Origin: Clostridiales bacterium
Lineage (GTDB): Bacteria > Bacillota > Clostridia > Saccharofermentanales > Saccharofermentanaceae
Reading direction: 5' to 3'
Length of the DNA stretch: 64,000 nucleotides
Assembly (NCBI GenBank): GCA_017509245.1
Contig: JAFWQC010000016.1
Span: forward strand, 1-64,000
The translations under genes and the position numbers were made by a program. This document shows positions 45,601 through 53,634 of the stretch, in pieces (the stretch's first letter is position 1; every line of letters starts with the position of its first letter). A model generated the notes under the pieces. The model was not told the DNA's origin. It did no database searches and saw nothing but the letters and a program-made list of their open reading frames with translations.

Positions 45601-47763
45601 AAGAACACAGCCGACACTGACAATGAATTCTTTAAGACAGGTAAAGAGCTCTACGACAGCATTACGAACCTCATACTCGATGTTGAATTGAAGCGCGGAG
45701 ATACGGAGACAGATTTTTCGAAAGCGTCAAAGAAGATCGACAAAGTTTACGGCATCAGGAGATTGGGGCAGATCCTTACCGCAATGGGCAAGGATACGCT
45801 CGACAGGAGCACCTACTATTATTTCAACAGCGGCACCGGAAAGAAGGAATGCTTAAGCCATCTCCTTCAGGTCTGCTATCCAATCGAGGGCGAGAAGGCT
45901 TCAGATCTTAAATCCATAAAGGTATCAGAGGACAGGCTGATCGAAGTCGCAATGTATGCTCCGCAGTGGATCGATCTGATCGAGGAATATCTCAAGTGCG
46001 ATGGTTTGAAGAGCGGCTGCTACTACTTCATGGCTCACATGAACGAGCGCTTTGACGATAAGCGCAAGGCCATCATTGCCAAGTACACGCCGCTTGATGC
46101 AGAAGAACTGAATCAGGGCGCGTTTGACCTTGATTGGTTTTTCGAGTCCTACAATAAGCTCGGAGACAAGATGTTCCAGAAACTCTACAAGGCCGCAAAA
46201 TACATCTCGGACGGCAACAAGCACTCGAGAGCCAGAAAGTACGCCGATGCTGCCCTTGGCCAGGTTGACAGGGACAGTCTGGAGACTGAGATCAACAGCA
46301 AACGCAACAAAGACCTCATCATGAGTTACGGCCTGATCCCTGTCAAGGATGAGAAGGATAAGCTCCATCGTTATGAATATATCCAGAAATTTCTCAAGGA
46401 GAGCAAGCAGTTCGGTGCCCAGAGACGTGCGAGCGAGAAGACCGCATCCGAGATGGCTCTGCGCAACCTTGCAACCGCATCAGGATATGCCGACAGCTTA
46501 AGGCTCATCCTTGCGATGGAGACAGCGATAATCTCCGAGAACAGGAAATTCTTCGACGGAATCACAGTGGACAATTACTGCTTTAAGATCAATATCTCCG
46601 GCGACGGAAAAGCGGAACTTCTGACTGTAAAGGCCGGCAAGATCATCAAGTCGGTTCCCGCAGCATTTAAAAAGAATGAGTCTGTTCTTGAGATCAAGGA
46701 CTTCGTCACCAAGCTTAAGGATCAGTATTCACGTACTGTGAAGATGCTCGAGAATTCCATGGAGGAAAGAGACGAATTCACCGTAAGTGAACTTCTGTCC
46801 CTCTGCGCAAATCCTGTTATAAAAGCAATTCTCACAAAGCTGATCTACATCGGCGGCGAAAGCTTCTATGTCATCAGTGATGACTGCAAGTTTGAGCCTG
46901 CAATTGCAAACTCCGAGAAGGCTGCACCTGCGCTTTCTGATGACGCGAAAATGAGAGTTGCACATCCTTACGACATGTATGTGAGCAGCTCCTGGTCAGC
47001 ACTTCAGGAAACAGTATTCAGCTGGGCAAATGACGGCAAAAAGTTCCAGCCGTTCAAGCAGGTCTTCAGAGAACTCTATATCAAGCTTCCCGAAGAATCA
47101 GACCAGAGCAGATCCAGGATGTTTGCCGGCAACCAGATCCAGCCTCAGAAGACTGTAGCCACCCTCAAGAACAGGAGATGGATCGCTGATTACGAGGATG
47201 GTCTCCAGAAGATCTACTACAAGGACAACATCATTGCCACCATCTATGCATTGGCAGACTGGTTCTCTCCCTCCGATATTGAGGCACCGACTTTGGAGTA
47301 TGTCCAATTCTACGACAGGAAGACATTCGAGGAAAAGAAGATATCTGAGATACCTGATATCCTCTACTCCGAAGTCATGAGAGATGTCGACCTTGCTGTA
47401 AGCGTTGCACATGCAGGCGGCGTTGATCCCGAGACAAGCCATTCAACGATCGAACTCAGGAAGGCTGTCATCGGATTCAACCTCAAGCTCTTTAAGCTCA
47501 CTAATGTGCGTCTTGAAGGCACGCATGCATTCGTTACCGGAAAATACGGTGAATACACCATCCACCTCGGTTCAGGCGTCACCCACAAGAAGCCCGGTGT
47601 GCTTATCAACGTGCTGCCCGTACATTCGCAGAGCAGAGGCAAGATCTTCCTCCCGTTCATTGATGAGGATCCTAAGACTGCAGAGATACTTTCCAAGATC
47701 ATTCTTTTTGCTGAAGACAGCAAGATAAAAGATCCGTTCATCATGGAACAGATCGTTAAGTGA
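42631..47763 (+). CDS. DUF5724/DUF4132 giant protein
   Basis: A 1,710-residue cytoplasmic protein. The C-terminal roughly 250 residues carry the DUF4132 signature: ATLKNRRWIADYEDG, then DILYSEVMRDVDLAVSVAHAGG, LTNVRLEGTHAFVTGKYGEY, HLGSGVTHKKPGVLI, and FLPFIDEDPKTAEILSKIILFAED. This domain also occurs in E. coli MolR/YehI. The long N-terminal part is helical and HEAT-like (TLLKRQSKADLTDNIKTMLKDKND), as in DUF5724 proteins. No enzyme motif is recognised and no WGR domain is seen. The ATG at 42631 follows GGAAAGGAG. Its biochemical role is unknown; the family is sometimes found with stress or defence-type loci. Confidence 0.85.
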   Translation: MGYDYSSRDRLAKRFFENWKKENASRIDKADKKLFEEALKIGKTYSTGTNIFEDMVKEQYSPDKYCKPSDFMREKLGSIINIFVPAKYIDDYYNIIDEFHTFQYTTGYSRRSFRTDDFNCHIYHAIKLMYCYMSFEIYGVSAADYLRDNLTPELLDYKRNIDSTFNDVAIRHADDILAARINAGDTGVIEAIKEAILSENNTVIVTREMILAIVKSKNGELHEILGKFLVAARLSEGIRQVICECSDEGRLDAFTTLLKVIAEENLVRFAAVKRAFAVWTGFIDENNIDRIIGKVMPLMLSSINDLDAAEELLKTDDSINIMTGLWALAANDVKFAMTAMKHIARAGSKVQKITISYFNRMLQNRDFTERVARYVVENNEDDIELIAGFMPTYFANPERRADLTFKINSGSSYDISNESDYTHYKLPVTNLIPGDTDGSVARKHYEILKKNLAKLGKKTMEFSPFIFPWYSTCVSRGDFVMRMAVLAYALEDEAYIDEVCPMITDINGQYVNRSTFIRMLLHEPQNEIQRQTVINCVADKETYARKTAYSILKTMDLRKDEYETLSGFLKYKNEETRKYVITLLKRQSKADLTDNIKTMLKDKNDNMRLAAFDMLKTGFEDDKATAKMILDESGLKDSLTEQEKVLWDEISGGGDKASVEEGYGLYDVNASLVIPEAKPDMKVLKEYFNVSKLELDEVFIKLNDYFIEHGDLEYKVPSGETKLLANGIFCTSYDRNKKTCDNYPFKELWQAFYDEHIHSEKLLKIMDIAISGGYDASTIVDIEGYRAIEKNIISEALSGYKLPDMKTGPVSGRRIYSDIRAIVNIMLSFTGAKIPKDVALAASEYMALIPEDKRWFIEPERSYIKTRDYDSFTSSHPVSTLIYSLLIPEYKKEGYEKIFFALRRLDLAYEYQKHEKKSYYSQSSQRNFLTVYEFIYAYLKGIITKDYLYKYFFEELPLELVVQHLGIFSGRTIKPYELSTLAQYMPVNEEKNTADTDNEFFKTGKELYDSITNLILDVELKRGDTETDFSKASKKIDKVYGIRRLGQILTAMGKDTLDRSTYYYFNSGTGKKECLSHLLQVCYPIEGEKASDLKSIKVSEDRLIEVAMYAPQWIDLIEEYLKCDGLKSGCYYFMAHMNERFDDKRKAIIAKYTPLDAEELNQGAFDLDWFFESYNKLGDKMFQKLYKAAKYISDGNKHSRARKYADAALGQVDRDSLETEINSKRNKDLIMSYGLIPVKDEKDKLHRYEYIQKFLKESKQFGAQRRASEKTASEMALRNLATASGYADSLRLILAMETAIISENRKFFDGITVDNYCFKINISGDGKAELLTVKAGKIIKSVPAAFKKNESVLEIKDFVTKLKDQYSRTVKMLENSMEERDEFTVSELLSLCANPVIKAILTKLIYIGGESFYVISDDCKFEPAIANSEKAAPALSDDAKMRVAHPYDMYVSSSWSALQETVFSWANDGKKFQPFKQVFRELYIKLPEESDQSRSRMFAGNQIQPQKTVATLKNRRWIADYEDGLQKIYYKDNIIATIYALADWFSPSDIEAPTLEYVQFYDRKTFEEKKISEIPDILYSEVMRDVDLAVSVAHAGGVDPETSHSTIELRKAVIGFNLKLFKLTNVRLEGTHAFVTGKYGEYTIHLGSGVTHKKPGVLINVLPVHSQSRGKIFLPFIDEDPKTAEILSKIILFAEDSKIKDPFIMEQIVK

Positions 47764-47831
47764 TGCATCGTGACCGCACCTCCCTAAGGTAGCAGAACAA
47801 CGCAAAACACAAGTTCAAAGACAACAAAACT

Positions 47832-47866
47832 AACGGCCGCAGACATCAGTCAGGCGGCCGTTTTGC
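47832..47866 (+). terminator. Terminator after the DUF4132 gene
   Basis: AACGGCCGC pairs with GCGGCCGTT (9 bp, 13-nt loop), followed by TTGCTTT. It closes the two-gene DUF4132 unit. Confidence 0.8.
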
Positions 47867-47900
47867 TTTGAGGTCAATGAGCAATCAATCTCAAAAGCGG

Positions 47901-47906
47901 TATAAT
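47901..47906 (+). promoter_or_regulatory. TATAAT box eight bases before the MATE start
   Basis: A perfect -10 hexamer lies so close to the ATG at 47915 that transcription would begin at or next to the start codon. The -35 (TGAGCA at 47878-47883) is poor. There is no SD sequence between them. Confidence 0.5.
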
Positions 47907-47914
47907 ACTTTTCT

Positions 47915-49264
47915 ATGAAATACGAATCGCAGTACGACATGATGACGCAAAAACCTATACCTGGCCTGATAATCAGACTCGGCGTTCCCACCATGATCAG
48001 CATGTTCGTCACCACGATATACAACATGGCTGACGCCTATTTCGTGGGACAGATCAGCACATCAGCGAGTGGCGCGACCAGCGTTGTATTAGGCCTTATG
48101 GCGATCCTTCAGGCGATAGGATTCATGTTCGGCCACGGAAGCGGAAGCATAATCAGCAGAAAGCTCGGTCAAAAGGACATTGAGAGCGCAAGGCAGTTCT
48201 CGGCGACAGGCTTCTATTCGGCGCTGTTCCTGGGATTCTTCATACTGATACTGGGTTCTGTCCTTCTCACGCCGCTCATGATCCTTCTGGGCAGCACGCC
48301 CACCATTCTCCCGTACGCGAAAACATATGCGATCTGCATCCTCTGTGCAGCGCCCGCACTCGTCTCGAGCTGCGTCATGAACAATATACTGAGATATGAG
48401 GGCCGGGCATTTTTCGCGATGATCGGACTCACACCAGGCGGACTCCTCAATATCTTGCTGGACGCCATATTCATGAAGATTCTGAACATGGGCATCTTCG
48501 GCGCAGGCCTTGCGACCGCAATATCCCAGTATGTTTCCTGGTTCCTCCTTCTCACGATGTTCCTCAAGAAAAAGACGCAGACATCACTCTCGTTCAAATA
48601 TGCGAGATTCAATGCGTCCACACTTGGAAACATCATTACCACGGGACTTCCGAGCCTCGCACGCCAGGGCCTTGCCAGCATATCGACAATGTTTCTCAAT
48701 AATGCGGCGGGTGTCTACGGTGACGCCGCCATCGCCGCGATGGGAATTGCAGGCAGGGTCAGCATGTTCATCTTCAGCGCGGTCCTCGGCATCGGTCAGG
48801 GCTTCCAGCCTGTCGCAGGCTTTAATTTCGGCGCGAAGAAATACAAGCGTGTCCGCGAAGGATTCTTCTTCACGTTAATCTTCGGCTCAATCCTTCTTGG
48901 CATGGCTTCAATGGCTGTTTTCTTCAACGCCGGCGAATGCATCAGGGTTTTCAGGGACGATCCGGAGGTCATAACGATCGGCATACCGGCTCTTCGCGCA
49001 CAGTGCATCGGCCTTTTCTTCGTGCCTTTCCAGGTATGCAACAACATGATGTTCCAGAGCATCGGTTACAAGTTCAACGCGACGTTCCTGTCCTCATTAA
49101 GAAACGGCCTGTACTTCATACCGGTCCTGCTTGCCTTAAGCTGTGCTTTCGGGCTTGCCGGAATACAGGTTGCACAGGCAGCAGCCGATGTGCTGACGTG
49201 CATTACCTGCATACCTTTTACTGCTTCATTTTTCGCGAAAATCGCACGCGAAGAACAAGTATGA
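47915..49264 (+). CDS. MATE-family efflux transporter
   Basis: A 449-residue, 12-helix cation-coupled multidrug exporter of the NorM/DinF type. Typical segments: PTMISMFVTTIYNMADAYFVGQ, GHGSGSIISRKLG, NMGIFGAGLATAISQ, and GIGQGFQPVAGFNFGAKKYKRVREG in the second half. No partner genes are obvious. The first ATG would be leaderless. A start at Met9 (47939) is also possible, but it has no SD either. Confidence 0.92.
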   Translation: MKYESQYDMMTQKPIPGLIIRLGVPTMISMFVTTIYNMADAYFVGQISTSASGATSVVLGLMAILQAIGFMFGHGSGSIISRKLGQKDIESARQFSATGFYSALFLGFFILILGSVLLTPLMILLGSTPTILPYAKTYAICILCAAPALVSSCVMNNILRYEGRAFFAMIGLTPGGLLNILLDAIFMKILNMGIFGAGLATAISQYVSWFLLLTMFLKKKTQTSLSFKYARFNASTLGNIITTGLPSLARQGLASISTMFLNNAAGVYGDAAIAAMGIAGRVSMFIFSAVLGIGQGFQPVAGFNFGAKKYKRVREGFFFTLIFGSILLGMASMAVFFNAGECIRVFRDDPEVITIGIPALRAQCIGLFFVPFQVCNNMMFQSIGYKFNATFLSSLRNGLYFIPVLLALSCAFGLAGIQVAQAAADVLTCITCIPFTASFFAKIAREEQV

Positions 49265-49278
49265 CCGCACTTCCCGTC

Positions 49279-50481
49279 TTACCTGGGATTTCCTGAAGTT
49301 ACTCGGCCCTCGTCTTGGGGATCATACTCGCACCAGATACCGTCAGTAAAACTGAAGCTGTAGATAGTAAAGTTATCTAATGTGCCGCCATTGGTATTGT
49401 AAGCGCCCTTAGCCTTTTTCAATACATCCTTATGGGCAGACAGCACTTTATCCCTCACAGTATCCGGATACATCAGCAGGACATACGTGATCTTGTTATT
49501 GCCTTCGTCGATGAGAGCATATTCATAAACATGACGGAAGCCGTCTGCTGCAACATATGCAGGGTAATTGTATGAATCAGTGTCATATCTTATCTCTGTC
49601 GTGTGATAATCGCTGTCATCCTTGTTTGTATCGAAAACAGTACATGTGATCTGAGACAAACGCTCCGTCTCCTTTTTAAGGCCCTCATCCGTATATGTTG
49701 CCGTCAGGAAAATACTTCCGTCCGTATCGAGCATGCCGGTCTTGAGGGAGGATTCGTATTCAACCGTGAGAGCATCACTTGTATCATCCGGGAAAACGAA
49801 CAGACCGCTGTCGAGATCGCCGCCGTACTTATCCATCAATGCCTTTTTGTCGTAATTCTCTATACCCTGCTGTGTCTCATAGGGCTTAACGAAATCATAC
49901 ACACTGAACCCGATTATAAAGGATGAGACAAATAGATATCTCACACTTGTAACGACGAGTGCAATGACGATTATCAGCACGGCGATCGAGAAACCCTTCT
50001 TCTTAACAAGCTTGCTCAGAATGCCGTTGGCATAAAGAGTGGTTATGGCCAGGGCGATAAGTCCCAGGAAAGACAGTATCATCGCGATCAGCCTTAAAAT
50101 GTCAGGCTCGTAAGTAATACACTGGACCGCAATTGCGATGGTGAGCAGCACCGTTCCGATCAGACTTATAACCCTTACCGATTTAAGGAGCCTGCTCTTC
50201 TCGGCTCCCGCATAATCCGCCATTTTCTCGGCGACATCTTTTACTTCTTTATCCATATTCTCGCTTTTTCTTTCTCCTTCGATAATTTCTCTTACATCCA
50301 CATCGTAAAAATCTGCGATCTTTACCAATAATGAGATGTCAGGAAGATTTGTACCGTTCTCCCATCTGGATACGGTTCTGGAACTTACATGAAATATCTT
50401 TGCAAGTTCTTCCTGAGTAATGTGTTTACCATTTCTCAATTCTTTTAAAAATCTGCCTGCTTTTTGCTGGTCCAAATTCAA
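49279..50481 (-). CDS. Membrane-anchored XRE-family regulator
   Basis: A 400-residue protein with an N-terminal helix-turn-helix (RFLKELRNGKHITQEELAKIFHVSSRTVSRWENGTNLPDISLL). A helical linker and three or four membrane segments (about 110-210) follow, then an extracytoplasmic domain (GIENYDKKALMDKYGGDLDSGLFVFPDD). This design fits a one-component sensor regulator. The start is TTG at 50481, set by GGAAGG just upstream. The ATG 57 bases further up lacks an SD. It is on the same strand as the DUF3592 and ECF sigma genes, which start above it. Confidence 0.82.
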   Translation of the reverse strand: MNLDQQKAGRFLKELRNGKHITQEELAKIFHVSSRTVSRWENGTNLPDISLLVKIADFYDVDVREIIEGERKSENMDKEVKDVAEKMADYAGAEKSRLLKSVRVISLIGTVLLTIAIAVQCITYEPDILRLIAMILSFLGLIALAITTLYANGILSKLVKKKGFSIAVLIIVIALVVTSVRYLFVSSFIIGFSVYDFVKPYETQQGIENYDKKALMDKYGGDLDSGLFVFPDDTSDALTVEYESSLKTGMLDTDGSIFLTATYTDEGLKKETERLSQITCTVFDTNKDDSDYHTTEIRYDTDSYNYPAYVAADGFRHVYEYALIDEGNNKITYVLLMYPDTVRDKVLSAHKDVLKKAKGAYNTNGGTLDNFTIYSFSFTDGIWCEYDPQDEGRVTSGNPR

Positions 50482-50660
50482 AATGCCTTCCTTTCCTTGG
50501 ATGCTCAGAGAATATCTGACCCGTCCGCTAAAAACCACGACACAAAGCGAGGAATGCCGTGTTTTGCACCTGACAAGTTATGTCCGGTTGCTATTATCCG
50601 CCCTTTTCGGACAGTATCAATTCCGGATTTTTAATTATATCAAAGCGAAATTACCGGAGG

Positions 50661-51155
50661 TCACTGGATCTTGCTGCCGAATACGATCGCAAGCACGAGG
50701 AGCACCAGCATAATGACGACGGTGACCAGGGTCTGCACAAAATGCGACTTTGTCTTGCTGTTAAGAAAATACAATGTGCAGCTGTTGCCCGGATCTTCGG
50801 GATCATAACAGATCATTTGCTGTTTCCTGTCGCGGAAAGCACCTGACCCCTCTCCTTCACCTGTATGAAGCTGCCCGTTGACTTCGTACTGGTATGTCAC
50901 GATGGTCCTGGAGTCATAATGGTCGCGGCCGTCAGATGACTGGTTTGCGGAAGTGATCAGCGTCTTATCTTCATAAAGATTTACAACCGTTCCCATCGTT
51001 CTTCCGGACAAATGCGCAAAGGCCTTCTTCGCCCTCATTCTTCCCGGTATTCTCGATAATTCGAATAAGATAAGGAAGCCTAGAAAAGCAGCTATGATCG
51101 GCCACGCAGTCTTCAGTAAATGCAGGATTTCTTCCGTATTAAACTTCAGCAACAT
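50661..51155 (-). CDS. DUF3592-type membrane protein
   Basis: A 164-residue protein with one membrane helix at each end (AWPIIAAFLGFLILFELS and TLVTVVIMLVLLVLAIVFG) and a beta-rich domain between (TIVTYQYEVNGQLHTGEG, then ICYDPEDPGNSCTLY), the arrangement of DUF3592 proteins. The ATG at 51155 follows TAGGAGG. It lies 52 bases downstream of the ECF sigma gene and may be in the same unit. Function unknown. Confidence 0.75.
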   Translation of the reverse strand: MLLKFNTEEILHLLKTAWPIIAAFLGFLILFELSRIPGRMRAKKAFAHLSGRTMGTVVNLYEDKTLITSANQSSDGRDHYDSRTIVTYQYEVNGQLHTGEGEGSGAFRDRKQQMICYDPEDPGNSCTLYFLNSKTKSHFVQTLVTVVIMLVLLVLAIVFGSKIQ

Positions 51156-51207
51156 ATAAGATCCTCCTAAATCCGCCGGGTTCAGCATGCTTCAACTAAT
51201 AAGAATT

Positions 51208-52644
51208 TTATTCGGAAAGCAGAGGAATATCAAATGCGATGAAATGAATGCCTCCGAGATAGTTTCTGGATATTGCATAACTTCTTCCGGGACCGTTAAA
51301 ACGCGCTACTCTCATATCACCATTCGTATCATCAGACGTAAACGCATATCCCTCTGAAGTAAACTTTTCGATCAGCTTATCAATCAGTTCATCAGCAAAT
51401 TCCTCAGATTCGACGTGTATCTGCAATTTGACAAAAGAATTATCTCCGTACTCTTCAAATACGGGCGGAGTGGTGCCTGCAGAATATACGCTCAGCGAAC
51501 TTATATACCGCTCGCTCTCCAACCTGCTTGCGTTGAATGTCCAGGAGAAACTGTCATCAGGACCGAATGCCAGATCACATTCCGGGATGATTATGTTATT
51601 GAAATACTCTTCCTTTGTCGTGCCGATATGAACATTGGATGTTTTCCAGAGGTTATCCACACACTCATCCACGGTCATTTCATCCATACGCATAAAGATG
51701 CTGTCTTCAGTGATCTGCTGTGAAGTCAGTGTATCTTCCGTCTCCGTATCTGACTTTATATCTGACGGTTCTGTCCATGCTGTATCATCCGGAGAAACTT
51801 CTGTGACATCCGGCCTGCTGATCTCTGTAACATCCGTATTGATATGCCTGTTATCTTTATTCTTGCTTATAATGCCGAGAATTATCCCTAATGTTGCCCC
51901 TACAGCAATTACTGGTGCAACGATTCCGATTGCGATCTTAGTTTTCATAATATCTGTCCCTTTCTTAACAGCCTCTTTCGAAGCATTGATGTTTGCCCCC
52001 TTACCGGAAGCCTTAGCAGATGCGGACAGATTTAAAAGCTTGGCAGGCATGGGTTTGAACAATACCTGCTCTGATTCTTTGATAAACAGTTTGGTTAAGA
52101 ACGGTATAGCCATACCGAACAACTTCGTGTCATTATCTTCTTCATATTTCCTGACCTCCTTCTTTATTTTGTTTCTGGCAAAATTCAGACGGCGGCGTAC
52201 AGTTCCTTCCGGAACACCAAGTATTTCAGCAACCTCCCCGGTACTCATCTCATCGAAATAAAACAGTATCAGCGTTCTCCTGATCTCTTCCGACAACGAA
52301 TTATTGATGATATCCATGACGATCCTTCTGGCATCCTCAGATTCGATTATCGAATCAGGAAGGAAATCCTCCGGAATTGCTTCCACACCATCAAAGAACT
52401 CTTCATCAGCAATATCAGTTTTCGAGAGCTTGATACGGTCCAGACACTTGTTGGCAGCGATCTTCTTGAGAAGCGCAACGGCTTTGTCCGTATCTTTCAA
52501 GTCAGCATATGACTCCATAAAGGATATGAATGTATCCTGTACGACATCTTCAGCATCAGCTTCATTCCTCAGAAACTGCATGGCTGTCCAGTACACTGCC
52601 TTATAAGCTTTGTTATAGATCTGTTCGAGTTCCTTGCCGGTCAT
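51208..52644 (-). CDS. ECF sigma factor with membrane-anchored extracytoplasmic tail
   Basis: Residues 1-165 are an ECF sigma factor: region 2 (NEADAEDVVQDTFISFMES) and region 4 (MSTGEVAEILGVPEGTVRRRLNFARNKI). Then comes a linker, one membrane helix (235-259), a Thr/Asp/Ser-rich stretch and an extracytoplasmic domain of about 170 residues. A sigma factor tethered to the membrane with its own sensor domain combines the roles usually split between sigma and anti-sigma. No separate anti-sigma gene is adjacent. The ATG follows AGGAGG. Confidence 0.85.
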   Translation of the reverse strand: MTGKELEQIYNKAYKAVYWTAMQFLRNEADAEDVVQDTFISFMESYADLKDTDKAVALLKKIAANKCLDRIKLSKTDIADEEFFDGVEAIPEDFLPDSIIESEDARRIVMDIINNSLSEEIRRTLILFYFDEMSTGEVAEILGVPEGTVRRRLNFARNKIKKEVRKYEEDNDTKLFGMAIPFLTKLFIKESEQVLFKPMPAKLLNLSASAKASGKGANINASKEAVKKGTDIMKTKIAIGIVAPVIAVGATLGIILGIISKNKDNRHINTDVTEISRPDVTEVSPDDTAWTEPSDIKSDTETEDTLTSQQITEDSIFMRMDEMTVDECVDNLWKTSNVHIGTTKEEYFNNIIIPECDLAFGPDDSFSWTFNASRLESERYISSLSVYSAGTTPPVFEEYGDNSFVKLQIHVESEEFADELIDKLIEKFTSEGYAFTSDDTNGDMRVARFNGPGRSYAISRNYLGGIHFIAFDIPLLSE

Positions 52645-52944
52645 CCTTTTGCCTCCTTTCTATCCGCATCTGCTTACTTAACGAATAACAGACACGAATT
52701 GTTCGCTGGTCAGGAAAATATTTTCCAACTTTTTTATATTATCATTCGAATGCTTTTTGCGGACTCGAAAATATACCTGCGGGCGAATCGTCTCGGTTGG
52801 AACGCGAGATAAATTTAGCGCAAAACGGGGTGGTGACGAATAATGGCAAATCTCATCACCATTTCGTCACCAAGGGACTTTGCCGTCTTTTTAGGGGAGG
52901 TCACCTCGCCTCACCCTAGCTCTTCCTATTCACCCACGCTCTTC
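52645..52944. other. Intergenic region with a GGTGACGAA inverted repeat
   Basis: No gene is supported. A 9-bp perfect inverted repeat (52832-52840 with 52863-52871) encloses an inner AATGG/CCATT pair, and TTTGCCG..TTTTTAGG follows. A CGGACTCGAAAAT word lies at 52763-52775. The hairpin could end the nitroreductase transcript on the minus strand or be regulatory. Confidence 0.5.
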
Positions 52945-53613
52945 TTATTCCCACTCAAAATTCTCTTTGCCGGCACCAAGCTCAAAGTGGTGCTTTACGA
53001 TGCCCTTGTCACTGCCGGACATTGGACCGCTCTTATATGTGAGGCGGACTTTATTGCCGCTGCCTTCGATCCTGAATGCCTGCTTGTTAAGTGCTGTCGG
53101 CGCAAGGAGCGCGGCCTTGACACCATTGTTAAACCACTCCGGCGCTTCTCCGCTGTATGAACTGACCATATCAGGTGTCTTGCTCTTGTGAGGCACGCCC
53201 TGTGTCTTGCCGTGGCCGACTGCTATGATGCCCGTGACCATTTTGCCGGGAACGATCGCGCTGACCAATTTCCTGTTGAATGTTCCGCCCATCCACCATG
53301 TGTTAAGGCCGAGCGTCTGCGCGTAAAGTATAAGATCCGAACTTGCGTATCCCAGGAGTTCTTCGGCGTCATTTTTTTCGTCCACAGCAAGAATGAAATA
53401 CGTGCTTACGCCTTCGCCGCCGAGCACGAGTTTGCCCATCATGTTGAGAGGCGTCTTTTCGCTTTCGGTAAGAATAATGGAAAGACCTAACTTCGCATTA
53501 AGTTCATCGATCCTTGAATTGAGGCTCTGCTTATCTGCATCTGACAAAGGCGTGCCGTCGAATTTGCGCACCGTATGTCTGGTATTCATTGCTTCTTTCA
53601 TCTGTTCATTCAT
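52945..53613 (-). CDS. Nitroreductase-family protein
   Basis: A 222-residue flavoprotein of the TM1586-like nitroreductase subgroup (NTRHTVRKFDGTPLS, then LILYAQTLGLNTWWMGGTFNR, and the C-terminal APTALNKQAFRIE). It likely binds FMN and reduces nitro or quinone compounds with NAD(P)H. It ends GSDKGIVKHHFELGAGKENFEWE. A promoter was not identified. It is probably transcribed with or after the deacetylase gene, 22 bases upstream. Confidence 0.87.
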   Translation of the reverse strand: MNEQMKEAMNTRHTVRKFDGTPLSDADKQSLNSRIDELNAKLGLSIILTESEKTPLNMMGKLVLGGEGVSTYFILAVDEKNDAEELLGYASSDLILYAQTLGLNTWWMGGTFNRKLVSAIVPGKMVTGIIAVGHGKTQGVPHKSKTPDMVSSYSGEAPEWFNNGVKAALLAPTALNKQAFRIEGSGNKVRLTYKSGPMSGSDKGIVKHHFELGAGKENFEWE

Positions 53614-53634
53614 CGCACTTTTATCTCCGTATTT

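Noticed and set aside
52843-53160. Possible small protein on the plus strand
   Set aside because: Most of it lies antisense to the nitroreductase gene, it has no ribosome site, and its product resembles nothing.
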